Below are positions 24,219 through 32,107 of a DNA stretch of 32,367 bases, piece after piece. The translations under genes were made by a program, and so were the position numbers. The notes under the pieces are model-generated. The model saw only the letters and a list, made by a program, of their open reading frames with translations. It had not been told where the DNA came from and searched no databases. This stretch comes from Paenibacillus contaminans (GTDB lineage Bacteria > Bacillota > Bacilli > Paenibacillales > NBRC-103111), in assembly GCF_003285015.1 (NCBI RefSeq), contig NZ_QMFB01000050.1, positions 1 to 32,367 of the forward strand. The letters run 5' to 3'. How positions within the stretch are numbered: position 1 is the first letter of the stretch; the number at the start of each line of letters is the position of its first letter.

Positions 24219-25393
24219 ATGAATGAATTCGCAAGCTCACTAAAACAAAAGCTGACATCCCTCATACGAGAAATGTCAGCCGAACCAGCACATTATGTTA
24301 AAAACCCGGGGAAAGATTTTACCCGGGAGAGAAAACTGCCCTTTGAAACAGTTATGCAGCTCCTGGTCTCGATGGGCGGCAACAGCATATTCAAGGAGCT
24401 TTTGGACTCGCAGGGCTATGACGTAAACACCGCAACCACGTCTGCTTTTATCCAACAAAGGAATAAAATCTTGCCGTCTGCACTTGAATTCTTGTTTCAC
24501 AAATTTACGCAATCGTATACGGATATCAAGGACTATCGCGGGTATCGATTGCTTGCTTTTGACGGTTCGGATTTACATTTCGCAACGGACCCTGCGGACA
24601 CGGATACCTATTTTCAAACGCAACCGAACACAAAAGGATATAACCTTACGCATTTGAACGCAGCTTATGATTTGTGCAATAGAATTTACGTGGATGCCAT
24701 GGTTCAGCCATTAAGGTTATGCAGCGAGGGAAGGGCACTGGCAGCATTGGTTGACCGTTCCCCCATCAAAAGCAAAACTATTGTTATTGCCGATCGAGGG
24801 TATGAAGGTTACAACAATTTCGCGCATATTGAACGCAAGGGCTGGAACTACATCATTCGGGTAAAGGATTTAAATTCCAATGGTATTCTTTCGGGCTTGT
24901 GTCTGCCCACCGGTGGAGAGTTTGATGTTGTCGTTCAGGTGACACTTACCAAAAAACAAACCAACGAGGTTAAAGCACATCCTGAAATCTACAAGTTCAT
25001 CCCTTCTAAAAATATAACATGCGATGGGGCATTGAAACCTCTTTCCGGGCATTAAAATACACTGTCGGTCTGACCAATTTTCACGCAAAGAGACAAGAGT
25101 TCATCACCCAAGAGATTTTCGCAAGATTAATCATGTACAATTTCGCTGAAATGATTACCTCGCACGTAGTCATTTCCCAAATGGATAAACGGCACCCATA
25201 CCAAGTCAACTTCACGGTTGCCGTTCACGTTTGTAGACATTTCCTGCGCTCACGGGACGATGAACCCCCGCCCGATGTTGAAGCGCTGATTCGAAAAAAT
25301 ATTTTGCCGATTCGACCCATTCGCCAGGGGCAGAAGAACACGCGCAAAATCCGCTATAAATCAGCTGTTAGCTTCGTCTACAGAGTAGCATAA
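24219..25393 (+). pseudogene. IS4-family transposase, frameshifted
   Basis: The first part (to 25055) starts at ATG 24219 with GGAGG 8 bp upstream. It has the first two catalytic aspartates in LLAFDGSDLHF and IVIADRGYEGYNNF. The second part, in another frame (about 25019-25393), begins MRWGIETSFRALKYTVGLTNFHAKR, which carries the catalytic Glu of the Y-R-E-K region. The frames meet near 25010-25020. Intact relatives, as I recall them, have some 45-50 residues between KFIPSKN and MRWGIETSFR, so an internal deletion of about 130-150 bp that also shifted the frame fits better than a single-base change. The product should be inactive. Confidence 0.85.
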
Positions 25394-25420
25394 ATCGGTT
25401 AAAATGAACATTTTTAAAAC

Positions 25421-25457
25421 GGGTACTCCATCCGTTTTGTTTGCTGTACCCTTTTTT
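25421..25457 (+). terminator. terminator after the transposase
   Basis: GGGTAC (25421-25426) pairs with GTACCC (25446-25451), followed by T6. An overlapping alternative stem is AAAACGG/CCGTTTT (25416-25422, 25432-25438). It lies about 28 bp past the transposase stop. Confidence 0.65.
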
Positions 25458-25470
25458 CCATGAATGCAGA

Positions 25471-25507
25471 AAAAACAAACGGCACAGGGGCTTTTCCCAT
25501 GCCGTTT
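25471..25507 (-). terminator. minus-strand terminator inside the IS right end
   Basis: On the minus strand AAACGGCA and TGCCGTTT (plus 25500-25507 and 25477-25484) form a stem with an inner GGG/CCC pairing, followed by GTTTTTTC. It would stop transcripts coming from the dihydrofolate reductase gene and may replace the terminator the insertion split. Confidence 0.75.
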
Positions 25508-25560
25508 CGCATTCCATTTTTTATTCCCGGTCTTGCCATTAAGCTAACTTAATGACATTG

Positions 25561-25585
25561 GGCGCCGGCCCGCGGTTTTTATTTC
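25561..25585. terminator. right half of the split terminator, with target duplication
   Basis: GGCGCCGGCC (25561-25570) is the right copy of the target duplication. GCCCGCGGTTTTTATTTC (25568-25585) is the complement of 24036-24053. The stop codon of dihydrofolate reductase (25579-25581) lies within this arm, so the original terminator began at the very end of the gene. Confidence 0.8.
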
Positions 25586-26064
25586 ATGCGCTCGTAAACG
25601 CGAAAGCTGTACGCGTACGGGTTGCGCTCGTCGGTAACGCCCGGCTCTTCGGAAACGAGCCTCCATAACGCTTCGTCATATTCGGGGAAGAACGTATCCG
25701 CCTCGAATTCCGCATCGATCCATGTAATGTACATTTTATCGGCATACGGCATAAACAAGCGAAACATCTCCGTTCCGCCGGTAACGAATAATTCCTCGGC
25801 GGCAAACCGCTCCATCGCTTCCTCAGCCGTATGCACGACGACGCAGCCCTCCGCTTGGAAATCTTGGCTCCGCGTCAGCACGACGTTCGTTCTTCCCGGC
25901 AGCGGCCGCCCGATCGAGTCGTACGTTTTGCGTCCCATCAAAATCGGATGTCCCATCGTCGTCTTCTTGAAATAGGCCAAATCGGCCGGCAGCCGCCACG
26001 GCAGCTTGTTATCCTTGCCGATGGAACGGTCGCGCCCCATCGCCACTATATAAGATATTGTCAT
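25579..26064 (-). CDS. dfrA: dihydrofolate reductase
   Basis: This 161-residue cytoplasmic enzyme reduces dihydrofolate to tetrahydrofolate with NADPH. It matches chromosomal bacterial DHFR along its length: IVAMGRDRSIGKDNKLPWRL (Met20-type loop and Trp), PADLAYFKKTTMG (acidic substrate residue and helix B), ILMGRKTYDSIGRPLPGRTN (NADPH site) and LFVTGGTEMFRLFMPYADK (the Gly-Gly cofactor turn). AAAGAGG upstream of ATG 26064 supports the start. No thymidylate synthase gene lies beside it, though the two are often paired in Bacillales. The broken gene at 26251 lies upstream on the same strand. Confidence 0.95.
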   Translation of the reverse strand: MTISYIVAMGRDRSIGKDNKLPWRLPADLAYFKKTTMGHPILMGRKTYDSIGRPLPGRTNVVLTRSQDFQAEGCVVVHTAEEAMERFAAEELFVTGGTEMFRLFMPYADKMYITWIDAEFEADTFFPEYDEALWRLVSEEPGVTDERNPYAYSFRVYERMK

Positions 26065-26250
26065 ATGTACCTCTTTCCCGGCAGCCGGCCGTACGCAAAC
26101 CGACGTTTAAGCGGCAGCAGATTCGTTTGGCTCCATGATCCTGCAAAGTAATGAACGCATGCTTCGATCGTTAACACCCATAAGCATATCACTAATGGAG
26201 CGAAAGAAACAACCGATGATGCGGTACGCCGGGAAGCCATGAATATCAGC

Positions 26251-26618
26251 CTACACCGTCCTAACTTTTCCCCCGTCGCCGATTTTGTAGACCGCTTCGT
26301 GCGTGTACAGCCGGTACAATCGGCTTTCCTCGTCGTATGCTGCGGCATGCTCCCAAGCCTCTTCCAGGGTACAGCCGTTATCTTTGGTCAGCTTGTAAAA
26401 AAAGTGCATAATAAAAAGCGCCGTCGCTTCGGAGCGTTCTCCTTTTGGCCGATGACGTTCAAAAAGTCGACCGGCGTGCCGATCGCATGCAGCAGCGTTA
26501 CGACATTGAATTGCTCCAGCACCGTACGGATAAAATGAGCCTCCGTGCTATCTCCTACAGCCGCAATGGCTACCGGCAGCTTTGGCGCGTAAAACTTCGT
26601 ATCGACAGGGTTCCACAT
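26251..26618 (-). pseudogene. broken gene of unknown family
   Basis: A good start (ATG 26618, AAGGAG upstream) opens MWNPVDTKFYAPKLPVAIAA and continues with VGDSTEAHFIRTVLEQFNVV and LLHAIGTPVDFLNVIGQKENAP, then quickly meets a stop. In another frame, from about 26445 to the stop at 26251, the sequence is clearly protein-like: SEATALFIMHFFYKL, CTLEEAWEHAAAYDEES and RLYRLYTHEAVYKIGDG. Adding one A in the AAAA run at 26443-26446 would join the frames. Alternatively an internal deletion fused the ends near 26430-26440. I do not recognise the family with certainty and assign no function. Confidence 0.6.
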
Positions 26619-26714
26619 TGTACTTTTCTCCTTATCCGATGATATTCCGGTATTACGTTACGGACTTCCGCCCCGTTTCAATTATTCTCCCTTGTGTGAG
26701 AAGAAGAAGCGGTT

Positions 26715-26742
26715 ATCACATCAATCGCAAAAAAGCTGTCAA
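26715..26742 (-). promoter_or_regulatory. possible promoter of the broken gene
   Basis: On the minus strand a perfect TTGACA (26737-26742) is 16 bp from TGTGAT (26715-26720), a four-of-six -10. It lies about 95 bp upstream of the start at 26618 and may also serve dihydrofolate reductase by read-through. Confidence 0.45.
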
Positions 26743-26780
26743 AGGGTACACTTCAGTGAGCGAATCCCATAAATGAAGCA

Positions 26781-26822
26781 AAAAAAACCTTCAAAACCGC
26801 TACGAAAGTGGTAATGAAGGTT
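26781..26822 (-). terminator. terminator of the qox-SCO operon
   Basis: AACCTTC (26787-26793) pairs with GAAGGTT (26816-26822) and an inner ACCGCT/AGTGGT stem extends it. On the minus strand T7 follows. It lies 17 bp past the stop codon of the SCO gene. Confidence 0.85.
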
Positions 26823-26838
26823 CTTTTGTTAACCGAAA

Positions 26839-27411
26839 TCAGCGATCCAGGGCTTTTATATCCTTAATGATCCTCTCATATGGCGTATCCAACGCGCCGT
26901 CGTATTTGGCGACAACCGTACCGGACCGGTCGACCAGAAAAAACGAAGTGCTGTGAATGATTTGATCGGTAGCCGTATCTCTGGAAATGTAGGATTTGAA
27001 CGACTTCAGCAGAAACGATTTGATTTCGTCGAATGTGTAGCCGGTCAATGCATGCCAGTTCGCGAAATCCGCATCGAATTTGCCGAGATACGTTCTGAGC
27101 GCCTCCGGATCGTCTTTATCCGGATCGATCGAGAACGATACGAGCTCCGCCTCGACACCCGCCTCCTTCAGCTTGCCTTGCAGCTTCGCCATATTCGCCG
27201 TCATCGCCGGACATACCGTCATGCAATGCGTAAATACGACATCGGTTATCCACACCTTGCCGTTCAAATCGGACAAAGCGAACGGCTGTCCGTTTTGATC
27301 GGTGAATTGAAAAGGCTCGACCGGAATATGGAGCCGATTTTTGCCATTGCCGCAGGCAGCCGCGAAGACGGCAAGTAAACATACGAGGATAAGCATCATG
27401 CTTTTCTTCAT
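26839..27411 (-). CDS. SCO1/SenC-family copper chaperone lipoprotein
   Basis: This 190-residue thioredoxin-fold protein is exported as a lipoprotein: the signal peptide (1-19) ends in AAAC. The copper-binding CxxxC is in VFTHCMTVCPAM, and the distant conserved His is in IIHSTSFFLVDRSG, so all three metal ligands are present. SCO proteins deliver copper to the CuA site of subunit II in cytochrome c oxidases. Here subunit II has no CuA site, so this copy may supply CuB, act as a thiol reductase, or serve another oxidase. The start at 27411 follows GGGAGGGG. It is last in the qox operon, 16 bp behind the cytochrome c gene. Confidence 0.9.
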   Translation of the reverse strand: MKKSMMLILVCLLAVFAAACGNGKNRLHIPVEPFQFTDQNGQPFALSDLNGKVWITDVVFTHCMTVCPAMTANMAKLQGKLKEAGVEAELVSFSIDPDKDDPEALRTYLGKFDADFANWHALTGYTFDEIKSFLLKSFKSYISRDTATDQIIHSTSFFLVDRSGTVVAKYDGALDTPYERIIKDIKALDR

Positions 27412-27427
27412 GGGGCATCCCCTCCCG

Positions 27428-27811
27428 TTAATTGTTCCGTGACAGCCATCGCGCCAAAGCTTCGATTTCTTCATCGTTCAACATCTTGCTGAAAGCGGGC
27501 ATCCCTTTTGCTCCGTCCCGTAAAATTGCGGCAATTTGCTCTTCGTCCAGCTTCGATCCGACCTTCCGTAAATCCGGTCCCACTTTTCCCTCTAAATTTG
27601 CGCCATGGCAGGACAAGCATTGCTTTTTGTACAGAGCCTCCGCGCGGGCGGCTTCAGCTGAAGCCGTTCCATGATCACCCGCCGCGTTCGTTCCTTGGCC
27701 GCACGCCGTAAAGAAGAGGAGCGCTGCAATACCCGTCAACATCGCAAAAGTCTTTTGCAGAAGCAGCCGCTTATTGAATCGAACGACGCCGTCAGCATTT
27801 TGACCGCTCAC
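27428..27811 (-). CDS. small cytochrome c lipoprotein (c-551 type)
   Basis: This is a single-haem cytochrome of 127 residues. A hydrophobic segment ends in the lipobox FFTAC, so it should be anchored outside the membrane. A Gly/Ala/Glu linker leads to the haem motif CLSCH, then GPDLRKVG and the probable methionine ligand in KGMPAFSKML, ending in the helix EIEALARWLSRNN. I place the start at GTG 27811, which overlaps the stop of the subunit IV gene (GTGA) and has GGTGG upstream; ATG 27742 would cut away most of the signal peptide. Its link to a quinol oxidase operon is unexpected. Confidence 0.85.
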   Translation of the reverse strand: MSGQNADGVVRFNKRLLLQKTFAMLTGIAALLFFTACGQGTNAAGDHGTASAEAARAEALYKKQCLSCHGANLEGKVGPDLRKVGSKLDEEQIAAILRDGAKGMPAFSKMLNDEEIEALARWLSRNN

Positions 27812-28143
27812 GTCGCCACCATGTTGTACGTCATGATCCAAATGGACCCGATGACGATAGTCAGAACGATAATTAGACCGAGGATAAGCGCCATCAAGTT
27901 GTAACGCGGCTTGCCTTCCTCGCGCAGATGCATGAAATAAACGAGCTGAACGACGAACTGCAGAACGGCGGCCGCCATCAGGACTATATTGCTTGCCGTA
28001 CCTTCGAACCAATCGTTCCATACAATGACGACCGGGACGATCGTAAGCAGGATGGAGAACAGAAAGCCGATGCTGTACGATTTCAGCGAGCCGTGCGAAG
28101 TCTCATGCGTACTCGCGGTTTGGTATTCGGTGTGATGTGCCAT
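27808..28143 (-). CDS. qoxD: quinol oxidase subunit IV
   Basis: This 111-residue protein has three membrane segments (about 24-44, 52-72 and 83-106). The stretch LQFVVQLVYFMHLREEGKPRYN is the CyoD/QoxD signature. The subunit assists assembly of the catalytic core. Its gene begins directly after the subunit III stop and overlaps the cytochrome c gene by 4 bp. Confidence 0.88.
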   Translation of the reverse strand: MAHHTEYQTASTHETSHGSLKSYSIGFLFSILLTIVPVVIVWNDWFEGTASNIVLMAAAVLQFVVQLVYFMHLREEGKPRYNLMALILGLIIVLTIVIGSIWIMTYNMVAT

Positions 28144-28767
28144 TTACTTCACCCCCATCAAATAAACGACGGTAAATACGAAAATCCAGACGACGTCAAG
28201 GAAATGCCAGTATAGGCTAATCACGTTGACCTTGCGCTTGGTTACCGGCGTAATGCCGTGTTTCGCCAGTTGAACGATCAGTGCGATCATCCACACGATG
28301 CCAAGGGAAACATGAAGGCCATGCGTGCCGACAAGCGTATAGAAGGCCGATAAAAACGCGCTTGTGCCGATCGCCGCTCCTTCATGCACCATATGGATGA
28401 ACTCGTAAACTTCCATACCCACGAATACAGCGCCGAGCAAAAGCGTAACGGCAAGCCATCCGATCAAACCGGAGCGGTTGCCCTTGTTCATGGCAAGAAC
28501 GGCAAGCCCGCTCGTAAAGGAGCTGGTCAGCAGAATGAAGGTGCTAACCACGATGCCGCCCATTTGGAACAGCTCTTCGGGCATCGGCCCCCCGTTCGTA
28601 TTCCCCTGAAGGACGATGTAGGTGGCAAACAAAGTACCGAACAGGATACAGTCCGTCATCAGGAATATCCAAAAGCCGAACGTGCGCATTTCCTCCGCGT
28701 CGTGATGCTGATTATGCGAATGATTTTCGTGCCCCGCTGAACCCGGAGCTCCCACCGCTTGACTCAT
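28144..28767 (-). CDS. qoxC: quinol oxidase subunit III
   Basis: This 207-residue membrane protein has five hydrophobic segments, as in the CyoC/QoxC group (the longer seven-segment form is typical of cytochrome c oxidases). FGFWIFLMTDCILFGTLFATY and YTLVGTHGLHVSLGIVWM are conserved landmarks, with the final helix at HFLDVVWIFVFTVVYLMGV. The N-terminus is His-rich (HENHSHNQHHDAEE), of unknown meaning. It overlaps subunit I by 4 bp. Confidence 0.9.
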   Translation of the reverse strand: MSQAVGAPGSAGHENHSHNQHHDAEEMRTFGFWIFLMTDCILFGTLFATYIVLQGNTNGGPMPEELFQMGGIVVSTFILLTSSFTSGLAVLAMNKGNRSGLIGWLAVTLLLGAVFVGMEVYEFIHMVHEGAAIGTSAFLSAFYTLVGTHGLHVSLGIVWMIALIVQLAKHGITPVTKRKVNVISLYWHFLDVVWIFVFTVVYLMGVK

Positions 28768-30737
28768 CCGTTCGTCACCTTCCTTAATGCCGCTTCGGTA
28801 CGCTTAACTTCCGAAACGGGTATATAATAGTCCGTATCGTAACGGAACGAATGGACGAGCATGCAAATCACGACGCCCGCCAATCCAGGAATAATCATCC
28901 ACAGCCACTCGAACACGAAGCCGAAGCCGGCGATAAACCAGAACAGCGACATGACGATCGGGATACCGGAATTTTTGGGCATATGAATCGGTTCGATCGG
29001 AGGGGCCGATACCGTTTGCCCCTGCTCCCTGCGGCGCTTCTCCTCCCACCAGTCGTCCTGTGCAGTTACGTTGGGCAATACCGCAAAGTTATACAGCGGC
29101 GCCGGCGAAGGAATCGACCATTCCAGCGTTCTGCCGTTCCAGGGGTCGCCGGTTTCATCCCGCTTGAGAAATTTGACGCTGTGCGCGATTTGCCATACTT
29201 GGAACAGGAAGGCGATTCCCATGAGAACGGCGCCGATTGTCGAAACAAGGTTCATTTCCCACCAGCCTTTGTCCCAACCGTAAGTCACGACCCGTCTCGT
29301 CATCCCCATCAAACCGAGCGCATATTGTGGCATGAAGCACAAATAAAAGCCGATATTCCAAAACCAGAACGCCCATTTGCCGATCCGCTCGTTCAGCTTG
29401 AAGCCGAACAATTTGGGCCACCAGTAATACAAACCCGCGAAGTAGCCGAACACCACGCCGCCGATAATGACTTGATGGAAGTGGGCGACGAGGAAATAGC
29501 TGTTATGAAACTGAAAATCGGCCGGCGCCACCGATAGCAGAACGCCCGTCATACCGCCGATTACAAAGCAAGGAATAAAACCGGCCGTCCACAGCATGGG
29601 CGTTTCGAACGTAATTTTTCCGCGAAACATCGTAAACAGCCAGTTGAACACCTTCACCCCGGTCGGAATGGCGATCAGCATCGTAGTTAAAGCGAAGAAG
29701 GCGTTGATGTCGGCTCCGGAGCCCATCGTAAAGAAATGATGCGCCCATACGAGGAACGACAAGACGCTGATGATGATCATGGCGAACACCATCGACTTGT
29801 AGCCGAACAGCTTTTTCTTCGCGAAGGTCGCCACGATTTCCGAGAAAATGCCGAATGCCGGAAGGACGATAATGTAAACCTCGGGATGTCCCCACATCCA
29901 GATCAGGTTGATATACATCATCGGGTTGCCGCCGCCGTCCAAGGTGAAGAAATGCGCCCCCGCATAACGGTCGAGAAACAGTAGCGCAAGCGTAACCGTC
30001 AAAATGGGAAAGGCGAAAATGATGGCAATGCAGCTGGACAGCACCGACCATGGAAACATGGGCATCTTCATCAGCTTCATGCCGGGCGCGCGCATTTTCA
30101 GAATCGTCACGATAAAATTGATCCCGGTCATCAAACTGCCGATACCCGATATTTGGATGCCCCAAATGTAGAAATCTTGTCCGACGCCCGGATTATGCAT
30201 ACTGCCCGAATACGGCGGGTACGCGAGCCAGCCGGCGTCCGGCGAGCCTCCGATGACGAAGGACAGGTTGAACAGCATTGCGCCCGCGAAAAACAGCCAG
30301 AAGCTCAAGGCGTTGAGGAACGGAAAGGCGACGTCGCGGGCGCCGATTTGCAGCGGTACGACTACGTTGAACAAGCCGAACATAAACGGCATCGCCATAA
30401 ACAAAATCATAATGACCCCGTGGGTCGTAAAAACTTGGTTATAATGCTCCGGGGTTAAAAACTCCAGCTCCGGAACGGCCAGCTGGGCCCGCATCAGCAG
30501 CGCGTCCACCCCGCCGCGGAATAGCATGAGGAACGAAGCGATAATGTACATGATGCCGATTTTTTTATGATCGACGCTTGTCAGCCATTCGCGCCAAAGC
30601 CAGCCCCATTTTTTGAAGTAGGTCATAAAAAACACGATGGTTAAAATCGTCAGCGCAATGCTGACGTCGGCGCCGTAAATTAACGGATCGCCGGTTACAA
30701 AAAATTCGGATGCAAAGCTTTTCACTTTGTCCCACAT
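28764..30737 (-). CDS. qoxB: quinol oxidase subunit I (aa3-600/bo3 type)
   Basis: This 657-residue catalytic subunit pumps protons while reducing oxygen to water. CuB and cross-linked Tyr ligands lie in WMWGHPEVYI, two more CuB histidines in VWAHHFFTMG, and the haem ligands in TTHGVIM and YFLVAHFHQV. The quinone-site residues of E. coli CyoB are kept: Arg74 and Asp78 (RGGVDALLMR), His98 and Gln101 (EHYNQVF). This makes it a quinol, not cytochrome c, oxidase. The length with extra N- and C-terminal helices also fits QoxB. AAGGAGAGG precedes ATG 30737. It is the second gene of the operon. Confidence 0.95.
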   Translation of the reverse strand: MWDKVKSFASEFFVTGDPLIYGADVSIALTILTIVFFMTYFKKWGWLWREWLTSVDHKKIGIMYIIASFLMLFRGGVDALLMRAQLAVPELEFLTPEHYNQVFTTHGVIMILFMAMPFMFGLFNVVVPLQIGARDVAFPFLNALSFWLFFAGAMLFNLSFVIGGSPDAGWLAYPPYSGSMHNPGVGQDFYIWGIQISGIGSLMTGINFIVTILKMRAPGMKLMKMPMFPWSVLSSCIAIIFAFPILTVTLALLFLDRYAGAHFFTLDGGGNPMMYINLIWMWGHPEVYIIVLPAFGIFSEIVATFAKKKLFGYKSMVFAMIIISVLSFLVWAHHFFTMGSGADINAFFALTTMLIAIPTGVKVFNWLFTMFRGKITFETPMLWTAGFIPCFVIGGMTGVLLSVAPADFQFHNSYFLVAHFHQVIIGGVVFGYFAGLYYWWPKLFGFKLNERIGKWAFWFWNIGFYLCFMPQYALGLMGMTRRVVTYGWDKGWWEMNLVSTIGAVLMGIAFLFQVWQIAHSVKFLKRDETGDPWNGRTLEWSIPSPAPLYNFAVLPNVTAQDDWWEEKRRREQGQTVSAPPIEPIHMPKNSGIPIVMSLFWFIAGFGFVFEWLWMIIPGLAGVVICMLVHSFRYDTDYYIPVSEVKRTEAALRKVTNG

Positions 30738-30775
30738 AAATGGTTCCTCTCCTTACGCGCCGGTTGAACATCCGC

Positions 30776-31684
30776 TTATTGCTCCGGCCGAATGTTTTGA
30801 ATCTCGTTCCACGATAATCCGTGATTGTGCGAAGACGCGTATTTGGTGACCGTCATTTCGAACAAGCCTTCCGGGAATGCGGAGTACGCAAGCACTTCCG
30901 ACGCGGCCGGCTCGGCAAGCTTCTTATATCCGTCCAGCGTTAGCTCAGGCGAGGAAGCTTTCACGTCTTGCACCCATTCGTCGAATGCCTCTTGGGACGT
31001 CGCTTTTGTCGTAAAGTACATTTTGGCGAAATCCTTGCCCGTGTAGTTCGCGCCGGAGCCCATATACTCCCCCTGCTCATCCGCTTGCAAATAAAGCGTC
31101 ATCGCCATGCCGGACATGGCGTACATTTGACCGCCGAGCTGCGGAATCCAGAAGGAATTCATCGGAGCGTCCGCGGTAATCTCGAAGCGGATCGGCACGT
31201 CCTCGGGAATTTGCACGTAGTTGACCGTTGCGATCCCTTGCTCCGGATACTGGAACAGCCACTTCCAATCGAGCGACGTGACCTGGATCGTGAGCGGCTT
31301 CTTTTCGGAAGCAAGCGGTTTGGACGGCTCCAGCGCATAGGTGCCCTTGACCGTAATGACCGCAATGGCAAACACGATGATGATCGGAATGCCCCACCAG
31401 ATCGTCTCCAGCTTCGTGCTGTGCTCCCATTCGGGCGTATAGCTCGCCTTCCTGCCTTTCTTGTCGCGATAGCGCCACATGATGACCGCCGAAAGAATAA
31501 GCACCGGAACGATGACAATGGAGCAAAGCACAGTCGAAACGAGCATTAAATCTTTTTGCTGATCGGCAATCGGTCCTTTAGGATCGAGTACGATAAATTT
31601 GTCCGTGCAGCCTGTGGCTGTCAAGAGCAGCAGCATTAGCATGAATATAGATGCCGTATAGCGGACTGCTTTCGATGTTTTCAT
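30776..31684 (-). CDS. qoxA: quinol oxidase subunit II
   Basis: This 302-residue lipoprotein (lipobox TATGC) has two membrane segments (about 45-65 and 90-110) and a cupredoxin domain outside. DWKWLFQYPEQGIATVNYVQ and MNSFWIPQLGGQMYAMSGM are the QoxA/CyoA signatures. The region where cytochrome c oxidases have the CuA ligands C-x-E-x-C-x3-H reads GANYTGKDFAKMYF, with no cysteines, so the CuA site is absent and quinol is the electron donor. The start at ATG 31684 follows AGGAGA at 8 bp. It is the first gene of the operon. I see no convincing promoter in the 160 bp upstream. Confidence 0.93.
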   Translation of the reverse strand: MKTSKAVRYTASIFMLMLLLLTATGCTDKFIVLDPKGPIADQQKDLMLVSTVLCSIVIVPVLILSAVIMWRYRDKKGRKASYTPEWEHSTKLETIWWGIPIIIVFAIAVITVKGTYALEPSKPLASEKKPLTIQVTSLDWKWLFQYPEQGIATVNYVQIPEDVPIRFEITADAPMNSFWIPQLGGQMYAMSGMAMTLYLQADEQGEYMGSGANYTGKDFAKMYFTTKATSQEAFDEWVQDVKASSPELTLDGYKKLAEPAASEVLAYSAFPEGLFEMTVTKYASSHNHGLSWNEIQNIRPEQ

Positions 31685-31845
31685 GTTCACGTCTCCTGTC
31701 GCATGGCATGGATGGTTCGTTTGGCAAGTCTTACTTTACCCGCCGGCATTTCATGTGTCACCAGCCACTCGGCACCCGGCCGAACCGACCATTTTCAAAA
31801 AAATGAAACAAAGCTTTCAACATTTGGACAACTTTTAAGCCACTA

Positions 31846-31968
31846 ATGGATAAACGGAAACGGCGTCTTTGACGCCGGCGTTAATCACAGATATCAAGCC
31901 GTTTCAGCAATATCCCTGCCTTTAGACCAACGATAAACGTTTACTCTATGACGCCGCGGGCCGTCTCC
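31846..31968. repeat. GGATAAA-family dispersed repeat, copy 6
   Basis: ATGGATAAACGG is followed by CGGCGTCTTTGACGCCGG, nearly identical to the copy at 23840, then GATATCAAGCCG. A second CGATAAACG begins at 31930. It lies upstream of the qox operon. The 31969-32100 stretch holds GGCGATGG-type short repeats and no gene I can support. Confidence 0.6.
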
Positions 31969-32107
31969 AAACTTTCGCACGGCGCAAAGAACGAATCTGG
32001 TCGACAGGCCGCCGGGTTCGGAGCGGTACGGGGGTGATGTGTAGGGGGACGATGTGTGGGTGCGATGGGCGGGGCGATGGGCGGGGCGAGGTATGTGATG
32101 GCAAACT

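Larger units (their letters stand above)
24061..25560 (+). mobile_element. IS4-family insertion sequence, defective
   Basis: The element is 1500 bp. Its ends are perfect 16-bp inverted repeats (CAATGTCATTAAGTTA on the left, its complement on the right), flanked by the 10-bp direct repeat GGCGCCGGCC. It encodes one DDE transposase of the IS4 superfamily, broken by a frameshift with apparent loss of internal sequence. The subgroup may be IS4Sa, judged from the ends and the protein as I recall them. Terminator hairpins lie inside both ends. The intact ends mean a related transposase elsewhere in the genome could still move it. Confidence 0.88.
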
